A stretch of 64,000 nucleotides of DNA from Cyclaneusma minus. Taxonomy: Eukaryota; Ascomycota; Leotiomycetes; Marthamycetales; Marthamycetaceae. The position numbers were made by a program, and so were the translations under genes. Location: positions 186,001 through 250,000 of the forward strand of contig JAKZHN010000005.1 of assembly GCA_037179335.1 (NCBI GenBank), read 5' to 3'. The notes beneath the pieces were generated by a model. That model was not told where the DNA came from and made no database searches. It saw only the letters and a program-made list of their open reading frames with translations. Positions 1 to 9,076 of this stretch are shown one piece after another (within the stretch, counting starts at the first letter, position 1; every line of letters starts with the position of its first letter).

Positions 1-681
1 CTTCCCAGATCTGGACTTACTCCTATACCATTCCGCATCCTCCGCTACAACACGCGCGGTCGCTCCTCTCCCGGCCCTTCTTCCATAACCCTAGAAACCG
101 TAAGCTCCGACATCCACGCCCTCCTCACCGCCCTCCGCATCCCAAAAGTCGATATCTTGATAGGTGTATCACTCGGCGGCGCCACCACCCTCTCTTTCAC
201 CCTCCAACACCCACACATGGTGAAAAAGCTCATAGCCTGCGATTTCAACGCCGCCTCCTCACCCGCCAATGAAGCCGCCTGGGATTCGCGAATTGAACTC
301 GCAACTTCTTCTCCATCCGGCATCAAGGAGCTAGCATCGCAAACAGTAGCACGCTGGTTTTCGCCCTCAGCAGATAAAGAGAACAAAACCTATCAAGAGA
401 TAGTTGAAATGGTAGCCTCAAACGACGTTCCAGGTTTTGCAGCAAGTGCAAAAGCATTGTACAACTACGATCTCATCCCAAAAATGAAAGAATGTCCGGT
501 GGAAGCGCTGTTTGTGGTGGGTGAGGAAGATGGAAAGTTGCCACAGGCTATTCAGGGGTTTGCGGGGAAGATGGGGGAGAAGGGCGCAGCGTTTAAGGTC
601 GTGAAGGGGGCTGGCCATTTACCGATGGTGGAGAAGCCCGAGGAGTTTTTGGGGGCTGTGAAGGGCTTCATGGGGATTTAG
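1..681 (+). CDS. alpha/beta hydrolase, 3-oxoadipate enol-lactonase-like (5' partial)
   Basis: The reading frame is open from the first base of the window to the TAG at 679-681, so the start lies upstream; 226 residues are present. The order of elements is that of the enol-lactonase branch of the alpha/beta hydrolase fold: a strand/oxyanion stretch RILRYNTRGR, the nucleophile elbow GVSLGG (catalytic Ser), an acid in VVGEEDGKLP, and the catalytic His in GAGHLPMVEKP close to the C-terminus. Such enzymes hydrolyse lactones or esters, for example in the beta-ketoadipate pathway for aromatic compounds. The fold and catalytic triad are seen directly; the substrate is inferred from family resemblance only. 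No signal peptide can be judged because the N-terminus is missing. Confidence 0.8.
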   Translation, partial: LPRSGLTPIPFRILRYNTRGRSSPGPSSITLETVSSDIHALLTALRIPKVDILIGVSLGGATTLSFTLQHPHMVKKLIACDFNAASSPANEAAWDSRIELATSSPSGIKELASQTVARWFSPSADKENKTYQEIVEMVASNDVPGFAASAKALYNYDLIPKMKECPVEALFVVGEEDGKLPQAIQGFAGKMGEKGAAFKVVKGAGHLPMVEKPEEFLGAVKGFMGI

Positions 682-1134
682 GGTTGGGGGTCTGACTTGA
701 GCTTTTCGTGATAGTGTCTGCTTGATTTAGGCATCAATTACAAATCTTTCTTTCAAGGATCATATGATCTTCAGCGGGTTGTTTGTAGTCAAATAATATG
801 CGCTTTATTAAAGCAGCTTCTCCAAATGTCAGCAGGCTTAGACTCGTAGCGAGCGTGCCGATCCGCTGATCGCTCAAGGCCCGGGCCGCTTCAAATTACC
901 AAACGCCCCAGTCTTCCCGAGTCCAGAATGCTCACATCGAAACCTAATACCCGTAGACACCAGTCCCCAAAATGCCAGGCATACCCCCTCCCAATGCAAC
1001 ATATTCCAAGTTCCCACCCAGTTCCATGTCGTAAATTCATCACAAATCATCAGAGTACCTCATTTCCCCGCCTCTTTCCACCTCAATCCCCCTCCACCTC
1101 GCCCTCCATTATGCTCACTCTTCCCCAGCTCCGT
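682..1134. other. intergenic spacer between convergent genes
   Basis: This is the 3' flank of two convergent genes. I see AT-rich sequence just after the hydrolase stop and no conserved reading frame, RNA gene or repeat. Confidence 0.6.
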
Positions 1135-3013
1135 TCATCCTTCCCCATGTCTCGGTCCATGAAAAGTTCCAGGAGCACCACTTCCTCCCGTTTGGCCCCC
1201 TGCCGCACCGAAACCCCCCTGATAAGGGGCCGGTATACCCGTACTAACATCCTCACTTATACCCCCATCGACCGCCACATAGAAAACGCGCATTATTCCC
1301 TTCCAATGACAAGCTGCAATGGGACCAGACGCCGTATCAGGAGATGGCATGCGAGAAATAGGTCTCTGGGTTTCCCATTGTGCCATTCCGGCAAGGTCCG
1401 CAGCGGTTGTGTTTGTTGGCTGAGAAGGTTGGGGTGGGTTAATAGGATTGGTGGGTGGTGCTGGTAGTGACGATGGAGCCGATGATCGGGCTGATGGAGG
1501 TGAGGGCGGAGGGGGTGGCGGCGGCGGTGGTGCGAAAGGATTGGAGTGGTTGTAGGATGCGAATTGCGAATAGGGGGTCGAGAGGACGTTGTATTGTACT
1601 TCGATGGCGGGGATGGTGGATGGGCCGTCGGCGAGGGATGAGAGGGAGGCGATCAGGGGCGGAGTTAGGTGGGAGGTGGTTGTGGATGAGGGTGTTGCTA
1701 AAGGAATGGTATTAGTTGACCAAAATACAGCCAGAGAGACGAAGCTTTCGACAGAAAAGGAAGAGACTTACTCAGATTCGACTCCTCCCCATAGATGGTC
1801 ATAACCTGCAATACCCCCTCCTGATCAATAAACAGCAACTCGATCCAAGATGCCTCACCACCCTTGCCCTCTACTGCCACAGCCGCAATACTGCAACTAC
1901 CATTAACCACCGTAACCTCGTCCGTCCAACTCTGATTCCAAGGCTGATAAGTGATACGATGTACCTGAGCGTCGTTGTCCAAAAAGAACAGCTCGAGACC
2001 CGTTTCTTCCAGATATACAGCCGCAAGACTGCCTGACGATATATCCAGTGTGTTGCCACTGGGTCCTTGGTCGGGTTGGAGGTTCGGGACGACTTCGTTT
2101 TCCCACGAACAGTCGACCCCGTCAGAGCTGCAGGTGCCGATGACGCCGAGGAGGGTGCTGCTAGTGCTCAGGTAGTGGAGTGATACGATCTTATTGTTTG
2201 TTAGCTTCAATTGCTCGCTGTCAAGCACGATGTATGGCGATATGTCGCAGCTTCAAATTTTTTTGTGCGGAAGATAGAGAGAAAGAAACGTACCCTCGTA
2301 TCACTGTCATTCCAACACACAGCCGTCATAGGCGTTGATAGCGTCGGGTCTAATTGTCCCCCAACCATTGTATCGTTCCCCCATGGCCACACCGTCCCAT
2401 TCTCATTCTCAAATTTCGCATTATCAAAGAACCTATACCACAACACCCCACTATCATCCTGGTGAAACACAAACATATCATCTGTTCCACAGTTCGCAGC
2501 CGCCAATGCCAGTCTTCCAATTCCGCCTCCTGAATCGCCGATTTCCATGGGGAGTGGCGGGGTGCTGTTTCCTGGGAGGGTTCCATTCTGGTTTGGGAAA
2601 GGTGGAGGGCCGAGATCATCGTCTTTGGTGTCTGAGTTAAGGCCGGGCAATACGGCACCTAGGGCCCCGGCGACTGCCCCGAGGGTAACTAGGATTATGG
2701 CGACGACGATTACGATGAATGAGGTACGCTTGAACGCGAAGCCGCAGACTCGGATCCTTTTGGCAGAATCATCTGACTTACCTTCCTCATCTATAGAGAA
2801 GGATTCGAGGGTCGCTGGAGTTGTAGCTGGAGTTGTAGATGGAGCTGTGGCTTCTCGTGTATGCCTCTCCTCGGATGCTGCGAATTGTAGTCCTCCGGTA
2901 TATGGAGGTGGTAAATCATTCTGCGAGTCGAAATATTAGGAATAGGGCTCTGGTTTGGTACCCCAACGGGCAGAGGGGAGAGAATTGCTCACAGGTTGGG
3001 TATGAGCCATCAT
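1135..3013 (-). CDS. type II membrane protein with fucose-lectin-like beta-propeller ectodomain
   Basis: Four exons join in phase: 3013-2993, 2920-2294, 2213-1772 and 1697-1135, giving 550 residues. The N-terminus (MMAHTQP, then NDLPPPYTGG) is cytoplasmic-type and rich in Ser/Thr/Pro. A basic patch (KRIRVCGFAFKR) precedes one membrane helix at about residues 74-98 (IVIVVAIILVTLGAVAG). The remainder is an extracellular region with N-glycosylation sites and repeated short blades (LALAAANCGTDD, VWYRFF-like, LAAVYLEETGLELFF, IAACHWKGIMRVFY) like the fungal fucose-specific lectin propeller. A proline run (eight or more Pro) lies between the propeller and the last blade-like segment. The first intron follows only 21 coding bases. 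Exon 3 uses the acceptor at GCGAG, the only one that keeps frame. Sugar binding is inferred from the fold; I cannot confirm the ligand residues. Confidence 0.7.
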
Positions 3014-5324
3014 CAAGCTTGGTCAGCGGCCTTTAGCCTGGAACGCCTTTCAATGAACGAGACTCAGTACTGCATGGATCGATAGACGTCAATACTAGTA
3101 CTCGCTGAACAGCGTCTTCCACAAAATCCATCATTACTAGCGAGTATGAAAGAAGAAGAGAGCGGCAGCAATGAGAGAGCCGCGAGGCATGGTAAAGAGA
3201 GAAAGCCGAATCGGCTGGAAAGTGGTTGGAATAGCAATAATAGAAGCCCAAGTTAAGCTTATCCCCAATATTCATATAACGAACCCGAGTCCCACATGGG
3301 CAAAAGAAAAGCATTGACAATTACCTCATTCCGATCAGCCTCCCCACCCACAGGCATGGATAACGATTAAACGGCAGGATTGTTCCGAGCGGGTGACCCT
3401 GATCAGCAGCACCGCATGTATGGCGTTACAAGGAAACAGCCTCGACAGATCTTCCAAATCCTCACACACTCGTGTGGCTTTAGGCAAATCATCCCGGATG
3501 GCTCCCTGCAATACTCCCGAAACCCACAATATATTGGAAAGTTGCAGGAGTCAGGCTGAGAGGCCTCCCGGCGAGTGCTTCTCGGTCAAGCTTCTTACTC
3601 GGCAGATTTCTGATGTACTCCGGAGTCTGGACGGCGTTTTGACAGCCTCCCCCACCCGCAATTCCCCGTCGACATGGCTTTCAACCGATCGATGTTTCAG
3701 TTTCGAATATATGGAAAACCCTCACACACAAAACTGACGGGAAAGGCTCGACGCTTTGTACTCTTAGCACAAGCTCCTATAAGCAAGGTAGTGAAATGAA
3801 CACGATCGTATTTTTCCAGAATTCCCTGTTTACCTTGCTCAATGCTCATCCACAGTCCACTACTCACTTGGCAGAACGGACGACCCCTCCATTCCCAGAA
3901 GGTCGCTTGGGCACTTTGCAGCACTCAGCAGCAATGGCCAGGTCCGTCCGAAAGGTCTTGAAACACTTTTCTGCACCGTTCAGCGGTTGTGACCAGCGGC
4001 AGGCACAAAGGCCTCCACTCAGAAGGTCAGAAGATGTCACTCTGCTTGGTCGTGCTTGCGAGACCTGCCTTCTCCCAACTTCCCAAGTCTACCGATCTCC
4101 ACTGTCCAAGAGGTTCGAAACGGCGGCGGCAACATCTGCGGATCCTCAGTAATCCAAGGAGCAAATAAGAGAGGCTGAGGCCATTGAGGCCTCCTGACCA
4201 GCATGCCACACAGACAGGTCTGTGTTTAGCAAGGATCACTCGAGCCGACACTTCCCAACTCGGTCATCGGTTCGCCTCCCCTGTCGCTCTCCCACCCAGC
4301 CAGCGCCCAGTCATCGCTCGGCAGTGTTTTGTCGCACATCGTTAGAACGTCGAGGCGTATTACTTTTTCCTGCATCCTGCGAGAGCTTGCATCGGCGGCC
4401 AATCGTCGCCCAATCATCGACTCGCACGACCGCCGATTTCGTGCTTTCTCAAAGCCCGTTGGTCGTTGCCGATGCATTCGCACTGTTTTGTCGCTTGTCG
4501 TTGGAAAGCCGAACATTGCTTTTTTCCTGGGAGCCCGGCGGTGACGGTGTGAAGCTGCAAGTCCGACTTGCATTCGCATGGCGAGGATCCAGTCTCGCGA
4601 GATAAGATATCTCAGGTCCCGATCACGTGACCGCACCCTCAGCATTTCTGCCTAGCGCACAAGGCCACCTCGTGGTGGACTGGACTTCCGAGTGCAAACA
4701 TAATGAAAAATCCGATAGCCTGCCTCTTAATTATTTGAATTTCCCCCAGTTCTTGGCTTTCTTGTAATTACCTAGATTGTTCTCAATTTCTTCAATTTAT
4801 CCCAACTACCTGGGATTTTCCACTTTCCAGATTACCTCGAAGTTTCCCAATTACCTGGAGTTTTTCAGTTCCTGGGAATTTTCCCAATTACTTGGACTTC
4901 TCTCCGTTATTTAGATTTCTCTCAATTACTTCGATTGCCCTCAATTACTTGGATTTCCCTTAATCGCCTGAATTAGCCAAGTCCGCACCAAACTCAAAGT
5001 TGCACGCGGAAGCAGTTCCACCACGACTGGAGGCCACCGACCAACCCGCACCATATGGGACTAGAACAACTATGTGGGAAAAGACTTGGATTTTGGTAAC
5101 CAAACCCAGAATATTGTGAATTGAAGTCTAATCCATCGAAAATATCTATCAAGAAGGCAATATCATCCTAACAAGTCCCCCTAGAGAAAGGTAAAAAGCT
5201 AACATATACATACAGTGAAGAAAAAGACAGCTCACAGCGAACCCCTTTTCCAAAAGACCAAAACCAAGAAATTCCCAACGACAACTCATCCTCCTTCTCA
5301 AACATCCTTCTTCTCAACACCCCC
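3014..5324. other. 2.3 kb intergenic region
   Basis: The spacer lies upstream of the propeller gene and downstream of the secreted protein gene. Short frames exist on both strands, but none shows a recognisable family, signal peptide or spliced continuation. The half nearer the secreted-protein gene holds the 19-bp-period repeat block described separately. Confidence 0.5.
4733..4985 (+). repeat. degenerate tandem repeat, 19-bp period (locus 1)
   Basis: About 12-13 consecutive units, most exactly 19 bp long, follow the pattern GGATTTTCCCAATTACTT. Clear units include AGATTTCTCTCAATTACTT, CGATTGCCCTCAATTACTT and GGATTTCCCTTAATCGCCT. Units are 60-80% alike by eye, and one or two have small indels. 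The same motif and period recur at three other intergenic loci in the window, in the same orientation. Confidence 0.8.
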
Positions 5325-6670
5325 CTACGGAGTCTTCCCAGCAGAAGGAGCACCGCGAAGAGTATACGAATAAGCCTGACCCACGCTCAACCAGTCACTT
5401 CCCTTCCACTGTCCCACATTGACCGCATACTCGCTGCCCCAAACCTCACTATACATAGCACAGTACATCCCCTGCGGCAAATTCTCATCCGACAGCACAT
5501 ACGCAACCACCTGATTGCAAGTCATTTTATCGTCAGTACGACGGCCTGTGAAATGCAGCACGCGAGCGAGATATCGGGCCCACCACCAGATGCAATGACC
5601 TAGGTTGTAGGTTGTTTGAGCCGTGCAGGCTGCTGTGCAGACGGATGGATCGAAGGATGGCACTTGGTCTGTTCCGTTGCCGAAGGCGAAGAATTTGTAG
5701 CCCATGTAGGTATCGGCACCGGTCACGGGGTCTAGAGGGGCGTTGATGGCTCCTGGAAGTGCCGTTGGGCCGAGATAGCCACGGACAGATGGCGGGGGAG
5801 CGTTCTTGTTGTAGCCATTTGAGCCTTTTGAAAACTTAGCATTCACTCCATGCTGTCTTGATATCAGGTATGTGGCATTTGGAAAGACTTACCAGTAATA
5901 ACGACTTGGAATTGGTCACGCATTTGACCCGTGTTGGTGGCAGAATAAACTGAGAGTGGCACGCCCCAGCCGGTACATTTGATGTTGGTTACGGATGTGG
6001 GATTAGGGCAGGTAACGTTGTTTGAATCTAGGGACGGACTACGCTCGTAGTAGACGTTGAAGCCTTGACAGCCCTCAAGTGAGTCACAGTACTGCTGACA
6101 AGCAATCGTATCATAGCTGTTCAAGTATTTCACACCAAGGTAGCCGGTTCCCTGCGTAGCGGCGTTGAGGTTTGTGAACGCGTTGGTGTAGCCTAGGGGT
6201 GTGAGAGCCAACGTTGACGTGTTCAGGAAGGCGGGGTATGCCAGAAATGCATCAATGGTATCTGGGCTGTGGGAAAAATTAGCTGATAGTGTCGGTCCGT
6301 ACAAGGGTACGGGGGTTCTACGCGTAGAAGTGTGGTATTCACAATGTTGTATTCGTCTAGAGAAGGAAGGGGAAGGGCGCGCTGCCAGACCTTAAGGGTC
6401 TGGAGACGCTCCCCGACCGCGCTAGCTAGCGCCAGCGTTAGGCGCTGGCACGTGGCACTCACGTGCTCACGACCGTCCCAACAGATAGCTGGGGTTCCGA
6501 TGTGGGGGTTTTTACATCACCAAAGGACCGGTTCCTAGCTGGACAGAGCAATCGCCATCTCGTTTGACCAATTTGTCAGAGACGACGGCGGCTATAACAT
6601 TGGCTGGAGTGATCACGGGAGCAGCAACAGTAATAGCTGTAAGAGCTGAGAGAAGAAGAACCGAACGCAT
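5325..6670 (-). CDS. secreted Cys-containing protein, function unknown
   Basis: Three exons (6670-6516, 6266-5893, 5824-5325) join in phase to give 342 residues. The N-terminus is a signal peptide (MRSVLLLSALTAITVAA), followed by a Lys-Arg site (KLVKRDGDC) of the type cut by Kex2. The middle has paired cysteines in a PAN/apple-like setting (IACQQYCDSLEGCQGFNVYYERS), then FQVVITGSNGYNK. The C-terminal half has a Trp-rich stretch (HCIWWWARYLARV) and more cysteines. This resembles a conserved family of secreted hypothetical proteins in filamentous ascomycetes; I know of no established biochemical role. Intron 1 is 249 nt, long for this genome, and is rich in GC palindromes. Its donor (AT|GTAAAA) was chosen because it alone keeps the frame. 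Confidence 0.7.
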
Positions 6671-6813
6671 AGTGATAAAGAGATTATATAGGAAGTAGTT
6701 CCAAAGAATGATGAGCTTTGGCAGTGTATGAGATCTTCTAAAGACTGAAGAATCCGGATTCGAAAATGAACGTGGGATGAGATCTCGTGTCGAGCAGGCA
6801 CGAAGATAATTTT

Positions 6814-6902
6814 TGAATGCTAGCTAACAGAGCTCTTATATGCTAGGCTTGCCAAGCGCCATCTCCCGCTAAACCTCAAAGAGCTGAAAGAGCTTGCCTT
6901 AC
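6814..6902 (+). repeat. diverged direct repeat, copy A
   Basis: The segment starting GCTAGCTAACAGAGCTCTTA and ending with AGAGCTTGCC aligns along its length with copy B about 590 bp downstream. Shared blocks include TTATATGC, CTTG.CAA, CCCGCTA and AGCT.AAAG. Confidence 0.6.
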
Positions 6903-7403
6903 TCCATTGCAGGTTTGCCACCCCTTGAGTCTCGGCCGGCCTGGAAGCTCCATTCCTTTTCGAGTTCCGACGTATTCCAAATTGTTGTCCGTTTGCTGTA
7001 TTCCACTTCCCTTAACACCACCCCCCTGGACACGGCCTCTATTACCTCTTAATATAAATATCGGGGTTCTCTATTTAGGGCCTGAAAATGACTTTCTGGT
7101 TGCAGCTATGGTAAATATACTGATTACTTTGCAGCAGTTAAGAAACTGTTATTCCGAAGTGGTAGCAGTCAATCGTGTAATCACCGGATGGGAGCACTCT
7201 TACAAAAGAGAAACGGTCAGTCGTTGGTATAAAGAGAGGCATTCTTTCAGGAAGGCAAGGTACTACCATACTGTCGGGTCCGAATATCGATAGTCGATCG
7301 ACGGCCCATCCGAATGGCCGCCTCTGGATCGAACGGGGCCATCCAGTCTGGTTCTCGGAGATCAAAAGCCCTTCGCAGCAACAAAGAAGAAGCTCGATCT
7401 GGA

Positions 7404-7493
7404 AAGCTTTAGCTAACAATGACCTTATATGCCAAGCTTGTCAAAGGCCTCTTTGCCCCGCTACCCCACAAAAAGCTAAAAGGTCTTACCTCT
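7404..7493 (+). repeat. diverged direct repeat, copy B
   Basis: This is the second copy of the repeat at 6814, in the same orientation (TTTAGCTAACAATGACCTTA at its start). I saw no terminal inverted repeats or target-site duplication that would name the element. Confidence 0.6.
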
Positions 7494-7973
7494 ATAGTAG
7501 CTACATGTAGCAATGCTTGACAGTTCTCCACATATTTCGCCACATCTATAGGTCTGGCCCAGGACCCAGGAGGATGGACTATTGAGATGTGAGACGGACT
7601 TGGGAGTGAGAAAGTGGACGTGGATTATGGATAATGGATGTTATGATTGAATCGCTGTTGAGAGAGCACCTGGTTCTGTCAAAGAAAGCGGGAAAGCGAA
7701 GACGAGGAATACAAACTAGTAGATGGCACGAGAGTCGTACGATACGTGGACTACCTTACATGTACATGTATGATATGAAGTTCTTGAATGTTGACTGTGT
7801 GGAGGACCTAGTAGTGACCTGGAGATGCCTCATCTCAGCCTAGCGCATCAGGCCACCAACCACCGAACTGCCTGCCTGTGCCAGCCCGTAGCCGCGCAGC
7901 CGCGTCAACCCCCCAAAGATTTCCCACAGCGCACCTTGAACTCCGACAGCTTGCCAGAAGCTCCTCCCTCACC

Positions 7974-8509
7974 ATGGCAAAGAAACGTACGTATCGCTTC
8001 TCCATAAATTCACAAGAGCTTGGCGTATAAGTGCAGAAGCTGACAAAACCAAACAGCAAAGTCCCGCACCATCGCCGTCCGCCTCATCTCCATGGCCATG
8101 ACTGGCTACTACAAGACCTTCACGCGCCCGCGCACCCACCGTCCGCTGAGCTTTCTCAAATACGATCCTGTTGGTACGTTTGCTTCTTGATTTCTTGAAC
8201 TTGGTCTCCCCGAACATCCGCCGAATATGTGCTGGATAGGAAGTCTGTGGCGTGGTGTGGTGGTGGGCGATGGCTGCAGAGAAGAACGAAGTGAGGCTTT
8301 GTCGCTGCATTGCATCTGAGCGGGAGTGAATGGCGGTGTGGCGCATGTGGGAAGAAGGGAATAAGAAGAATAGAGGGGGATGGTGGTGGTGTTATTCACC
8401 GAATTACATACGCCGCATGCGAATGGAATGCTGACTTTGTTGATTTTGCCCTCTAGTGCGGAAGAAGGTCCTTTTCCTCGAGCAGAAGCGCGGTGGTGGT
8501 TCACGGTAG
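7974..8509 (+). CDS. mrpl39: mitochondrial large-subunit ribosomal protein bL33m
   Basis: Three exons (7974-7986, 8057-8173, 8457-8509) encode 60 residues. The first carries only 13 coding bases. The protein starts MAKKPKSRTIAVRLISMA, continues with MTGYYKTFTRPRTHRPLSF, and ends with VLFLEQKRGGGSR. Size, the basic character and the MTGYYKT..R core match L33 proteins of the mitochondrial ribosome (yeast Mrpl39). The second intron is 283 nt, unusually long for such a small gene. All junctions keep phase (1, 1). The gene is easily missed because no exon makes a long frame. Confidence 0.85.
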
Positions 8510-9076
8510 TCGCGAGAAGCACGTATTGAGAGGTCTTCAAGACATGGATGATCGGTCAAACTCGAGGGTGGTCACGAAGGCCCTGGCTACATCAGCAAGC
8601 ACAGCGTCGAGGATCGCGGGGACGGGACGTGTTGTACAATAAGGCTCTATACAGCATTGGCACGGCGTTTTGGGGGCATGGGAATTCTGGCTTGAGTGTC
8701 TACACATAGTCACAGCTGGAGAAGACCACGTATAGCAATGTAAGCTCGATTCAAGCAAAGCTAAGATATCTAATACGCGCTCTTCCTGCCAGATCCCCGA
8801 CAATACGGATGGCTCCTCCAAGCAAACTTCCTTTCTCACACCAGCAATCGACTCTTCTCTTCTGAAACCTCATTCGACCCCCTCGCACCTGTGCTTCGAT
8901 AACAGAATATGAGCTCAAAAAAGGGGAACATGGCTCAATCGGCACCAAAAATTGAGCAAGATGGCGGTGAAGAAGCTCGCCGATATGGATGCAGTTGGAG
9001 TGGTAATGATGTAGAGCGCTTGTCGTGGCGGCAGAACGCGAGGCATGAATTATAAGGGGACACGACAGCCGACGGA
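8510..9076. other. intergenic spacer between convergent genes
   Basis: This is the 3' flank of bL33m and of the large coiled-coil gene. I see no supported gene or RNA here. Confidence 0.55.

Larger units (their letters stand above)
6671..7973. other. 1.3 kb intergenic region
   Basis: This region is upstream of both the secreted-protein gene and the bL33m gene, which diverge. No convincing gene is visible. It contains a diverged pair of direct repeats of about 90 bp listed below. Confidence 0.5.

Noticed and set aside
928..1467. 179-residue plus-strand frame over the propeller gene
   Set aside because: It is antisense to the last exon of the propeller gene; composition is Pro/Ser/Arg-rich shadow sequence with no family signal.
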